From Aliiroseovarius sp. S1339 (GTDB taxonomy: Bacteria > Pseudomonadota > Alphaproteobacteria > Rhodobacterales > Rhodobacteraceae): a stretch of DNA of 64,000 nucleotides. The notes beneath the pieces were generated by a model. It did not search any database and was not told the DNA's origin. It saw only the letters and a program-made list of their open reading frames with translations. A program made the translations under genes and the position numbers. Positions 35,277-43,438 of the stretch are shown here, in pieces. The first letter of the stretch is position 1. Every line of letters starts with the position of its first letter. The DNA is taken from assembly GCF_023195695.1 (NCBI RefSeq), contig NZ_JALPQG010000004.1, positions 248,001 through 312,000 of the forward strand, given 5' to 3'.

Positions 35277-35873
35277 TCAGGCCGCCAGTAATTTTCGCAC
35301 AACGAGCGAAAGGGCTGCAGTGTAAGTGTCCTTATTTCCACCTTCGGCAATTTGAAGCGCGGCCCGATCATAGGCTGCGGAAAGAATGTCGGTCAGGGCA
35401 TCCAACTCTGCGGCTTTCAGTTTGGGCATCGCTTGCGATAGCCCGGCGCGCAGCTCTGCGCGTCCTTCCGAAGCAGTCAACTTCTCGGCCGCCTCTGGCC
35501 CCATGATTGCGGGGGCGAGCACCAGCAATATCTCCGCCCTGCCCGGAGCTGCCATCGCATCAAAGTAGGCATTGGTTCCGACGGCCATCGCTTCATCCGG
35601 GTCCGCCACATCTTTTGTTGCCAAGCCAATCGCATGCCCAATCGACTGTGCCTCTGTTTCGGCGACGGCTTTGAACAAATCGGCCTTGCTGTCAAAATGA
35701 TGATAAAGAGCACCGCGCGTAAGGCCCACTTTCTTAACAATCTCTGGCATCCCCGTCTGGTCATAGCCTTTCGACAAGAAAAGCTCTCTTGCAGCATTCA
35801 AAAGCAAGCCACGTGTTTCGGCGCGTCTTTGCGCTTGAGTTCGGTGCGGCAAGGCTTCGGCTTCGTTGGTCAT
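35277..35873 (-). CDS. TetR-family regulator
   Basis: This 198-residue protein has the DNA-binding helices TRGLLLNAARELFLSKGYDQ, MPEIVKKVGLTRGALYHHFD and SKADLFKAVAETEA. The C-terminal domain contains LVLAPAIMGPEAAEKLTASE, common in TetR proteins that control drug- or aldehyde-response genes. It is divergent from the VOC gene, with near-palindromic sites between. Like the other TetR in this stretch it appears to be a one-target local switch. Confidence 0.9.
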   Translation of the reverse strand: MTNEAEALPHRTQAQRRAETRGLLLNAARELFLSKGYDQTGMPEIVKKVGLTRGALYHHFDSKADLFKAVAETEAQSIGHAIGLATKDVADPDEAMAVGTNAYFDAMAAPGRAEILLVLAPAIMGPEAAEKLTASEGRAELRAGLSQAMPKLKAAELDALTDILSAAYDRAALQIAEGGNKDTYTAALSLVVRKLLAA

Positions 35874-35917
35874 GGATCGCTCCTCACGAGATGGTTAGCG
35901 CTGACGATAGTTCATTT

Positions 35918-35965
35918 ACATACAACTTGCATGTTTTAAATTATCATGTTACATACACTTTGTAT
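35918..35965. promoter_or_regulatory. Two near-palindromic TetR operator candidates
   Basis: ACATACAACTTGCATGT (35918-35934) has arms ACATaCAA/TTGcATGT with one mismatch about a central base. ATACACTTTGTAT (35953-35965) is a similar, weaker site. Both share ACATACA and lie in the only AT-rich stretch between the TetR gene and the VOC gene. Confidence 0.6.
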
Positions 35966-35986
35966 TTAACTTAATGGGAGGGCACC

Positions 35987-36412
35987 ATGAACACAATTCA
36001 GTATTATCCACTCATTCAGGTCCAGGATGTCGGCGCGACCGCTGCTTTCTATTCACAGCACTTTGGTTTCAAAGCGATGTTTGAGAGCGACTGGTATGTC
36101 CACCTGCAAAGCGAAGAAAACGACGCGATCAACCTCGCCATCTTGCGGTATGATCACGATACAATTCCGCACGAAGGTCGAGGTAAAACCAAAGGCGTTA
36201 TCCTTACTTTTGAAGTTGCCGATATAGACGGCGAACACGAACGGCTTCACAAAGCAGGTGTAAGTGTGGCGCAGGAATTGCGCGATGAACCACATGGTCA
36301 GCGCCATGCAATTTATCGCGATCCAAACGGCGTACTGGTCGATCTTGTGACACCGATTGCGCCGTCGCAAGAGTTCGCGAGCGGCTATGACCCCTCTGCG
36401 CTGCCGCAATAG
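35987..36412 (+). CDS. VOC-superfamily (glyoxalase/bleomycin-resistance-like) protein
   Basis: The 141-residue protein has a strong ribosome site (GGGAGGG). Its start YYPLIQVQDVGATAAFYSQH and later ILTFEVADIDGEHERLHKAG and HAIYRDPNGVLVDLVTPI show the paired beta-alpha-beta-beta-beta units of VOC proteins. VOC members bind a metal and act in detoxification or ring cleavage. The actual substrate is unknown; the TetR partner suggests a stress or xenobiotic inducer. Confidence 0.88.
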   Translation: MNTIQYYPLIQVQDVGATAAFYSQHFGFKAMFESDWYVHLQSEENDAINLAILRYDHDTIPHEGRGKTKGVILTFEVADIDGEHERLHKAGVSVAQELRDEPHGQRHAIYRDPNGVLVDLVTPIAPSQEFASGYDPSALPQ

Positions 36413-36426
36413 GATCGGAGAAAGCC

Positions 36427-36829
36427 ATGGCCAAGAACATAAGCACTGGTTCGACCGCGATTGTGCGGTGCGGCTCGGTGAAGAGATCCAACAGAATTAT
36501 CCCGACTTCGACGTGTTACGGTTTGCGGATGAAGTGGCGGCCGGTGTGCCACCTTTGGGCTCAAGGATCGTGTGTTCTTGATGGCAGATGCCATAAGGCG
36601 TCAATTGCCCCCGGACCACGCCAAGGCTGCGAAAATCCTGTCCAAATCGCTTGGCAAGCCGCTCGAAGGCGTGGCTGGCATATTCACCAAGGGCTATTGG
36701 CTGATGCCGGTGACGCGCTTCGTCGAAGAATTTGGGTTGGCTGACTATGACCTGTCGATGGAACTTTGCGCACAGATCACGCGCAGGTATACGTGGGAAT
36801 ACGCGGTTCATTCCCTGTTCCCGCTGTAA
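36427..36829 (+). pseudogene. Decayed DNA alkylation repair (HEAT-repeat AlkD-like) gene
   Basis: Two frames together read like the N-terminal half of an alphaproteobacterial DNA alkylation repair protein. The first part is HKHWFDRDCAVRLGEEIQQN up to GVPPLG (about 36438-36559). The second, in another frame, is LKDRVFLMADAIRRQLPP onward (36560-36829). A one-base loss near 36559 and another just after the ATG at 36427 (behind GGAGAAAG) explain the frames. The reading then ends early at AVHSLFPL, where the family would continue with further HEAT helices. I therefore call it a pseudogene; sequencing error could mimic one of the shifts. Confidence 0.65.
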
Positions 36830-37016
36830 ATGTTCCTTTTAGAAGGGAAAACAGGCCTGACCGAAGCGCGTAATGCTGGCGGCGGAGACGGCCGAGAGTT
36901 ACGACCCTGATCGACTGGGGCACGGGTGTCTCCCACGCATATGGCACAGCGAAAGACCCCGGAAAGTCGTCATCAAAAAAGGAAATAGCGTCTTTTCTGA
37001 CAGAAGTTGGGGTGAG

Positions 37017-37106
37017 TGGCGGAGCGGAAGGGATTCGAACCCTCGAGACGGTTCCCCGCCTACACACTTTCCAGGCGTGCGCCTTCGACCACTCGGCCAC
37101 CGCTCC
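37017..37106 (-). tRNA. tRNA-Ser(GGA)
   Basis: The leftward 90-base sequence folds as a class II tRNA. The acceptor strands are GGAGCGG and CCGCTCC (37100-37106 and 37021-37027). The anticodon loop CTGGAAA carries GGA, there is a long variable arm, and the T-loop is GGTTCGAATCC. The CCA end is encoded (37017-37019). The long variable arm and GGA anticodon identify serine. Confidence 0.95.
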
Positions 37107-37410
37107 GAGGGCGTTGCTACAGCAAAAGCCCAAGCGGGTTCAAGGCGTCATTGCGATTTTCCCTCAGGATATTGCGGGGCCTCAATCTGGCGGGCAGCCA
37201 GCCCTCGTTTGGCCAGCCATACACGCCATCGTCCTTGTTGCGAGATGGTTGAAAACGTGCCAAAGGGCGGTATCATGGTCGTTATGCCATGGCAGCGTCA
37301 TATCCGGGCTGATGATCACTCGGCGCGTGGTTCAGATAGGATGGCAGAAATGTGGACCATCCATCTGGCAAACGATTTGCGGTTTCATCAAACCCTCCCC
37401 GCTGGGATCG
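37107..37410. other. 304 bp gap between tRNA-Ser and the alanyl-tRNA editing gene
   Basis: This gap lies upstream of the leftward tRNA and downstream of alaX, so it should hold the tRNA promoter. A rightward 52-codon frame (about 37275-37433) exists but lacks a good ribosome site and any recognisable family. I see nothing else. Confidence 0.5.
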
Positions 37411-38127
37411 TCAATCGTCTAAATGAATGCTGAATCGCCGGTTCAGGCGGCTTTTCTTTTCGACCTTACCAAACCGGATACGCCCGATTTCGGAACTGCG
37501 AGCAACATGGGTGCCGCCGCAGGGTTGCAGGTCAATCTGCTCGTCACCCTTACCGATCCGCACCAGACGCACGCGCCCGGCCCCTTTGGGCGGCTGCACG
37601 GACATCGTTTTGACCAGACCCGGATTGGCCGCAAGCTCTGCATCGGTGATCCAGCGCTCGGAGACTTCCAGATCACGCGCGATCAGCGTGTTCAGCGCGT
37701 CTTCCAACGCTTGTTTATCCTCTGGCGGATCCTCCATCGCGAAATCGAGACGCGATTTTTCGGCGCCAATCTGGCCGCCGGTGACCGGCAGTGGAATGAT
37801 GACTGACAGAAGATGCAGCGCCGTGTGCATCCGCATGTGACGCGCACGAAGGTCCCAATCAAGGGTTTGGCTCACCTGCACGCCGATGGGTGGCAATGCG
37901 TCGCCGTCGGCGGGCACAAGCGCGATGTCGTCGGCGTCTGCTTTCAGCGTGTTCACGACCTCCATCGCCCCGCCTTCCCATGTCAGACGGCCACGGTCGC
38001 CGGGCTGTCCGCCTCCGGTCGGATAGAAAACGGCTTGATCCAGAACCACGCCGCGGTCGGCATGAGCCACGACGATGCCCTTAGACTGTCGCAGATAGGC
38101 GTCTTGGCGGAACAGCGCATCAGTCAT
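37411..38127 (-). CDS. Alanyl-tRNA editing protein (AlaX-like)
   Basis: I use ATG 38127 ([14 protein letters not shown]), giving 238 residues. Earlier starts would translate a Thr-Val dipeptide run that is simply the reverse reading of a hexanucleotide repeat. The editing-domain motifs are present: [13 protein letters not shown] near residue 33, HTALH near 97 and [15 protein letters not shown] near 210, which supply the zinc ligands. AlaX hydrolyses mischarged Ser- or Gly-tRNA(Ala). The start overlaps the C-terminal codons of the upstream mechanosensitive-channel gene by eight bases. Confidence 0.88.
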   Translation of the reverse strand: MTDALFRQDAYLRQSKGIVVAHADRGVVLDQAVFYPTGGGQPGDRGRLTWEGGAMEVVNTLKADADDIALVPADGDALPPIGVQVSQTLDWDLRARHMRMHTALHLLSVIIPLPVTGGQIGAEKSRLDFAMEDPPEDKQALEDALNTLIARDLEVSERWITDAELAANPGLVKTMSVQPPKGAGRVRLVRIGKGDEQIDLQPCGGTHVARSSEIGRIRFGKVEKKSRLNRRFSIHLDD

Positions 38128-40633
38128 CACCGTCACCGTCACCGTCACCGTCACCGTCACCGTCACTATTGTCGGACTCATGCATGTCATCAACCGTCAG
38201 CGCTTCTTTGGACGGCGGCTTGGCGGGCTTGTCTGCCACGGGCGCGGTAGGCGCTGTTGGGGCTGCAGGGGCGGCGGGCGATCCGGTCAGCGCTTCGGGG
38301 TTGCGAATCCAGATGTCGCGTTGCGCATAAGGAATTTCGATACCCTCTTCCATAAATCGGCGGGCGATCTCGTGGTTGATCTCGCTTTTGACCGAAAGCA
38401 TGTAGTTCACATCGCTCAGGATCGCGCGGATTTCAAAATCGAGACTATCGGCACCGAACCCCTGAAACACGACCGAGGGGGATGGGTTCACGGTGACCAT
38501 CGGGTGGTTTTCGGCGATCTCTTGCAATATCGCCTCGATCCGGCGGGTGTCAGAGCCGTAGGCAACACCAACCGGCACGATCACACGCCCGATGGAATTG
38601 CCGCGGGTGTAGTTCGTCACAACACCCGACACAAGGTCGCTATTGGGCAAGATCACATCGGTGCGATCGAAGGTTTCGATCCGGGTGGCGCGCACCGAAA
38701 TGTCGCGCACATAGCCCATATGGCCGCCCACCTCGATCCAGTCGCCTTCGGAAATCGGGCGTTCGATCAACAAAATAATGCCAGATACGAAGTTGGACAC
38801 AATGGTCTGAAGGCCAAAACCAATGCCGACCGACAACGCCCCGGCGATGATAGCGATTGAGCTGAGGTCGATCCCCGCCGTCGTGATTGCAACGACCGCC
38901 GCAAGAAACAGGCCCAGATAACCGACGCCGACGGAAATGGCGTTCTGCCCGCCCTTGTCGAGCTTCGTTTTCGGCAAGATCGAGGTGCGAAGGGCGGATT
39001 GTGTGGCACGGGTCGCCACATAGCCCACTGCGAAGATCAGCGCGAAAATCATGAAGGTGCGCGGGGTGACCCGCGCCTCGCCCAGTTGGAAGCCTTCTTG
39101 GAAGGTGGTCCAAAGCTCGGTCAGCTCGGTGGGGCGCACGCCCCAGATCAATGCCAGAATGGGCATCGATAAAAGCACCAGCGTTGATGTCACCAACACC
39201 GGCACCAATGCCTGCGCGGCCGCCTCTTCATCAAGGTTGCGTATAACACCGTAAAGGTTGGTGAAGAACACATGCAATAGCGCCAGAACGGCGATGACGC
39301 CCATGGTTAAAACTGTCGGGAATAGAATTGACGACGCTAAAGTCGTATAGCCAATTGCCGCCAGAACGGGCGAGGCAAAGCCCACCATTTCGCAAACCCG
39401 ACCCATCAAAACTACAGCCCGTTCGCGGAAAGTCTTTGTATCGCCGTCAGAGTGGGCAAGGATGTGCCGCCGCAAAATCCGCCCCATCCGAACCAAAAGA
39501 TAACCAGCAGCAACGATCGCGGGTAAACCCAGAACGGCAAATGTGCCGCTGGAATAACCTTCGTGATCAGATAGTTTTGTCAGGATCGGCCACAGGCCAA
39601 GCAACGCCCCCAACAGGGCGACATTGACGCGCGCCTCGATGCGTTGGCTAGGGCGCGCCAGATGGACCAGACTGACACCATCGCCATCGGATATGAACAC
39701 CCGATTGCCGATCCAAAGGCCGCCAAACAGAACGAAGCCGAACCAAGGCAACGCGTCGGCGATCACCTGCCCCCGCAGCCCCAGTACCCCGACCCGGTTC
39801 AGCGCTTCGATCAGGGTGTATATCCCGATCACAGGCGCTACGACTTGGCCGATGGACATAAGAAAGCCAACAACGCCGCGTGACGGACCCTTGCGCCGGT
39901 CACGCACTTTGCTGCCAAGCCGCATGATCCACAATCGGCTGCGGATCAGAAGCACCAGGGCGACCGCCAGCAAAAGCAGAGTCAGCGGCAGATCGGCGCG
40001 CAGGTCCTTGCTCTGGGCCTCGCTTCCCCAGGACTTGCGCGTTTCGGCGATGGCACGGTCTGTTGTCAGTTTCAGGTCGGACAGCGCCGTCGGCCAAAGC
40101 GCCGGATTGAGCGGGCTTGGCCCCAATGCCAGCATCTGGTCGGTTTGGCGCGACCGCACAAGTGCGTCAATTTCCCCGATCAGTACATCGGCGCGGGAAT
40201 ATGCCCCTTCGGCCTCTTGCACTGGAAGTTGGGCCGCGTTCAATTTCTCGGTCAGCTCGCTCCGGCGCTGGGTTAGCACTGCCGGTTCGGCACCGGGCGT
40301 TTCGGGCTCAGGGCCGAGTGTCGACAGTTGCATCTTCAAAGTGTTGATGCGGATCGAATTTTCTTTCTGCGCGTCGGCGAACAACGTGCGCCAGTCGTTC
40401 AGTTCAACCCGCAATCCTTCCAACACCTGGTCTGAGGCGCGGCCAAGTTCGATCGCACCCTCGACTCGCTCGGCCGTTCGGTCCCAAGCGGCGTAATCGG
40501 GCGAGCCGTCCGCCGCAACTACATAGGCCGGGATGCGGGTTTCAGCCGCCGCATCCTTGTCTTGCGCCAGCGCGCCAAACGCGGTCAGAAAAAGGAAAAT
40601 GGCCGCAAAGCCGGCCGTCAGAATGCGGGTCAT
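38120..40633 (-). CDS. MscS-family mechanosensitive channel with DUF3772 domain
   Basis: This 837-residue protein has a signal peptide (MTRILTAGFAAIFLFLTAFGALAQ), then a periplasmic helical DUF3772-type region (about 30-200), then many membrane spans. The MscS core lies near the end: ALSVGIGFGLQTIVSNFVSG followed by RPISEGDWIEVGGHMGYVRD. The C-terminus is a short Pro/Ala linker, then an acidic tail ending in a DG repeat encoded by tandem GGTGAC units. It overlaps cysK by four bases upstream and alaX downstream. It should release solutes on hypo-osmotic shock. Confidence 0.92.
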   Translation of the reverse strand: MTRILTAGFAAIFLFLTAFGALAQDKDAAAETRIPAYVVAADGSPDYAAWDRTAERVEGAIELGRASDQVLEGLRVELNDWRTLFADAQKENSIRINTLKMQLSTLGPEPETPGAEPAVLTQRRSELTEKLNAAQLPVQEAEGAYSRADVLIGEIDALVRSRQTDQMLALGPSPLNPALWPTALSDLKLTTDRAIAETRKSWGSEAQSKDLRADLPLTLLLLAVALVLLIRSRLWIMRLGSKVRDRRKGPSRGVVGFLMSIGQVVAPVIGIYTLIEALNRVGVLGLRGQVIADALPWFGFVLFGGLWIGNRVFISDGDGVSLVHLARPSQRIEARVNVALLGALLGLWPILTKLSDHEGYSSGTFAVLGLPAIVAAGYLLVRMGRILRRHILAHSDGDTKTFRERAVVLMGRVCEMVGFASPVLAAIGYTTLASSILFPTVLTMGVIAVLALLHVFFTNLYGVIRNLDEEAAAQALVPVLVTSTLVLLSMPILALIWGVRPTELTELWTTFQEGFQLGEARVTPRTFMIFALIFAVGYVATRATQSALRTSILPKTKLDKGGQNAISVGVGYLGLFLAAVVAITTAGIDLSSIAIIAGALSVGIGFGLQTIVSNFVSGIILLIERPISEGDWIEVGGHMGYVRDISVRATRIETFDRTDVILPNSDLVSGVVTNYTRGNSIGRVIVPVGVAYGSDTRRIEAILQEIAENHPMVTVNPSPSVVFQGFGADSLDFEIRAILSDVNYMLSVKSEINHEIARRFMEEGIEIPYAQRDIWIRNPEALTGSPAAPAAPTAPTAPVADKPAKPPSKEALTVDDMHESDNSDGDGDGDGDGDGDD
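38125..38166. repeat. Hexanucleotide tandem repeat (CGTCAC)6
   Basis: CGTCAC is repeated six times without change at 38131-38166, preceded by one degenerate unit CATCAC (38125-38130). It codes the Asp-Gly repeat at the end of the MscS-like protein and lies immediately in front of, and partly within, the alaX start. Unit gain or loss keeps the mscS frame but changes the tail length and the distance to the alaX ATG. Confidence 0.9.
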
Positions 40634-41667
40634 TCGACCTCCTCAAATACCTCGGGAAGCATGACGGGGCCACGATCCAGCCATTCAGGAACCGGCAGTT
40701 CTTTTTCGCGTAGGAATTCCGGGTTGAACAGTTTGGATTGATAGCGCGTGCCATAGTCGCACAGGACGGTCACAATTGTATGGCCCGGCCCCATTTCTTT
40801 CGCCATACGGATCGCGCCGGCGACGTTGATGCCGGACGAGCCGCCAAGGCACAGACCTTCGTCTTGCAACAGGTCAAAAATGATCGGCAACGCCTCTTCA
40901 TCCGGCACTTGCCACGCCATGTCGGGGGTGAACTCTTCAAGGTTCTTGGTGATCCGCACCTGCCCGATGCCTTCTGCGATCGAGCTTCCCTCCATCGCGA
41001 TTTCGCCGGTGGTGTAATAGCTGTAAAGCCCTGCCCCCATCGGATCAGCGATGCCGATTTTCACGCCTTTGGGTTGCAGCACCATGCCGACACCCGCCAG
41101 CGTGCCGCCGGACCCGACCGCACAGACAAAGCCATCGACCTTGCCGCCAGTCTGTTCCCAGATTTCCGGGCCAGTGGTTTCGACATGCGCGACGCGGTTG
41201 GCGACATTGTCAAACTGGTTGGCCCAGATCACGCCATTGGGTTCGGTCTTTGCCAGCTTCTCGGCCAGACGGCGCGAATAGTGGATGAAGTTGTTCGGGT
41301 TGCGATACGGGGCGGCGGGCACTTGCACCAGTTCAGCGCCAGCCAGCCGCAACATGTCTTTCTTTTCCTCGGACTGGGTTTCCGGGATTACAATCACCGT
41401 CTTGAACCCCATCGAGGCCCCGACCAGCGCCAAACCAATGCCGGTGTTGCCCGCCGTTCCTTCGACGATAGTGCCGCCGGGCTTCAATTCGCCCCGCGCC
41501 ACCGCATCCTTGATAATATACAGCGCCGCGCGGTCCTTGACGGACTGGCCGGGGTTCATGAATTCAGCCTTGCCCAGAATTTCGCAGCCGGTTTCCTCGG
41601 ATGCTTTTTTCAGCCGGATCAGTGGCGTGTTGCCAACGGTCGCCTCTAGGTCCTGTTTGATATCCAT
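40630..41667 (-). CDS. cysK: Cysteine synthase A (O-acetylserine sulfhydrylase)
   Basis: From ATG 41667 (MDIKQDLEATVGNTPLIRLK) the protein has 345 residues. The PLP lysine lies in MNPGQSVKDRAALYIIKDAV (near residue 44), GTAGNTGIGLALVGASMGFK is the substrate-binding loop, and VGSGGTLAGVG binds the cofactor phosphate. It makes cysteine from O-acetylserine and sulfide. In Rhodobacter sphaeroides cysK lies beside trgAB and was linked to tellurite resistance; the same order is seen here. It overlaps the MscS-like gene by four bases. Confidence 0.93.
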   Translation of the reverse strand: MDIKQDLEATVGNTPLIRLKKASEETGCEILGKAEFMNPGQSVKDRAALYIIKDAVARGELKPGGTIVEGTAGNTGIGLALVGASMGFKTVIVIPETQSEEKKDMLRLAGAELVQVPAAPYRNPNNFIHYSRRLAEKLAKTEPNGVIWANQFDNVANRVAHVETTGPEIWEQTGGKVDGFVCAVGSGGTLAGVGMVLQPKGVKIGIADPMGAGLYSYYTTGEIAMEGSSIAEGIGQVRITKNLEEFTPDMAWQVPDEEALPIIFDLLQDEGLCLGGSSGINVAGAIRMAKEMGPGHTIVTVLCDYGTRYQSKLFNPEFLREKELPVPEWLDRGPVMLPEVFEEVE

Positions 41668-41738
41668 GTCATGCCCCATTTGTCGCGGTTTCCCCACAAT
41701 CTGTAGGGGTTGGCAATGGGGGGTTCAAGGGGCCGCGG

Positions 41739-42860
41739 TCAGCTTCCCGCGCGAAGATCATCACGGTTCAGCGATAACCAAAGCGCGCACAGCACCAGCG
41801 GGCCACAGGCGGCCTCGCCGCTGTTCACCAGATCCATTAGGCGTTCAAATGGGATGACGTGGCTGCGAATATCCTCGGCCTCGTTGGCGACACCGCCGAT
41901 CCCGGCGGCCGCATCAGGCAGGTCACATAGCGCCACATAGGTATAGAAGTATTCTGTGTTGGAACCGGGGCTGGGATAGTGATGTGGCAGCGGCAGCAGG
42001 CGATCAAGCTTCAGTCCCGCTTCTTCTTGGGCTTCGCGATGGGCGCTGTCTTGCGGTGTTTCGCCTGCATCAATGCGCCCCGCGATGGGCTCTAACGTCC
42101 AAGGATGCGGGTCGCCGCGCATATGTGGCCCGATCCGAAATTGTTCGACCAACATCACATTGTCACGCACCGGGTCAAAGGGCAGCACAATAACCGCATC
42201 CCCGCCGACAAACGCCGCCCGGTTCACGGTCTCGCCCATTTCGCCAGAGTAGCGGCGGAACGACAGGTCTTGTTCATCCAGAGTGAAAAAGCGCGAATAG
42301 GGTCGGTGGCTTGCGTGGATGTCTATATCCCCTGCCCCAAAGGCCGCGCGAAGCGTGGTCGGCGTTGTGCTGGCGCGCGCACGAACCCGGCTTGCCGCAC
42401 GGGTGCGGATCATCGCGAAGCGCTGCGCAACCACCTCGGGCGAGACGTCGCCGAAATAGGACATGACCTCCTGCCCCGCCTCCAGCGTCACATCACCCCA
42501 ACCTGCCACCCAGTCGCTCAAAGACCACGGGGCTGCCGGGGTCCACAGGCCGGGCGTGGGGAAATAAACCTTCGCGGCGACCTGCTCAGCACCATCGTCC
42601 GGCGTCACGACCACGTCTTTCAGTGCATAGTCAAAGCCGCCCTCATAGAAATCCAATCGGGCTTTGGCCATCTCTGTCAAGCCCTCGACCAACAAGCCCT
42701 CGGCGCTTGCACCAGCGTCGGCTTCGATGGTTGGAAAAGGCTGATCCTTGACCCAGCTTACGCGGTAACCTGTCAATCTTGCGGGGCGCGCGCGATAAGT
42801 TTCGCCCTCAAGCACAAGCTCGAGCAAGGGCAGATGGCACAAAGTGCCATAGAAAAACAT
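41739..42860 (-). CDS. trgB: Tellurite-resistance protein TrgB: GGCT-like domain fused to Nudix hydrolase
   Basis: From ATG 42860 (MFFYGTLCHLPLLELVLEG) the protein has 373 residues. The first third is a gamma-glutamylcyclotransferase-like fold with the YGTL motif. The second half has a complete Nudix box, GRIDAGETPQDSAHREAQEE followed by AGL, preceded by a VEQFRIGPHMRG segment typical of ADP-ribose pyrophosphatases. Order trgA-trgB-cysK matches the R. sphaeroides locus. Biochemical function is not established; hydrolysis of ADP-ribose-like compounds is likely. Confidence 0.87.
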   Translation of the reverse strand: MFFYGTLCHLPLLELVLEGETYRARPARLTGYRVSWVKDQPFPTIEADAGASAEGLLVEGLTEMAKARLDFYEGGFDYALKDVVVTPDDGAEQVAAKVYFPTPGLWTPAAPWSLSDWVAGWGDVTLEAGQEVMSYFGDVSPEVVAQRFAMIRTRAASRVRARASTTPTTLRAAFGAGDIDIHASHRPYSRFFTLDEQDLSFRRYSGEMGETVNRAAFVGGDAVIVLPFDPVRDNVMLVEQFRIGPHMRGDPHPWTLEPIAGRIDAGETPQDSAHREAQEEAGLKLDRLLPLPHHYPSPGSNTEYFYTYVALCDLPDAAAGIGGVANEAEDIRSHVIPFERLMDLVNSGEAACGPLVLCALWLSLNRDDLRAGS

Positions 42861-42873
42861 GGTGGTCACGTGG

Positions 42874-43314
42874 TCAGCCCCACTTGCGAGCCGCATTGAT
42901 AGCGCACCAAGACGCCAGCGCGCCCCCAAGCAGCACCGCACCGATCACTTCGAACGTGAAATACTTCTGGAAAAAATCGACGCTGATCATGAAAATATCC
43001 TGCAACGCCTCGATCGGGCCGTCATACGCCTTGCGCAGGCTTTGCTTGATCATGACCGTGAATGCAAAGATGAAAAGCGTCAATCCCGTCTGTACCAAAG
43101 CGGTGGTGAACGCATTGGCACCAACACTGCCCAGGCGGCGATCTGCCCGCGGCCCAAGGTATTTCCAACCAACGACCAGACCAACCGCAGCACAGATTGG
43201 CGACAATTTCGAAAGATCGCGCCCTTCTTCCATCAGCGGTTTTATCAGCTCGGCGCAGAACCAGCCGGTAACGGCCAGAATAGCTGCGGCGACAAGTTTT
43301 GCGGCTGTTGGCAT
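42874..43314 (-). CDS. trgA: Tellurium-resistance membrane protein TrgA
   Basis: This 146-residue protein has four hydrophobic segments: LVAAAILAVTGWFCAELIKP, LSPICAAVGLVVGWKYLGP, TLFIFAFTVMIKQSL and FEVIGAVLLGGALASWCAIN. It sits 13 bp upstream of trgB. Size, topology and position fit TrgA of Rhodobacter. Its mechanism is unknown. Confidence 0.82.
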   Translation of the reverse strand: MPTAAKLVAAAILAVTGWFCAELIKPLMEEGRDLSKLSPICAAVGLVVGWKYLGPRADRRLGSVGANAFTTALVQTGLTLFIFAFTVMIKQSLRKAYDGPIEALQDIFMISVDFFQKYFTFEVIGAVLLGGALASWCAINAARKWG

Positions 43315-43438
43315 TTCATACTCCTGCGCGTTCTGCCTTTGCGTGGCAGTTTTTGCAGGGGGTTATGGCCATTTTATGGCGCGTTGACCATGATCTTATG
43401 CGCTGTAGTGCCGAAGGCACGTTCTCGATGTGTCGGTG

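Noticed and set aside
36873-37433. A rightward frame spanning the tRNA-Ser gene
   Set aside because: A protein gene cannot sensibly run through the antisense of a complete tRNA; the remaining part has no family resemblance.
38128-38193. An N-terminal extension of AlaX with a Thr-Val repeat
   Set aside because: It is the complementary-frame reading of the mscS tail repeat; the editing domain begins normally at ATG 38127.
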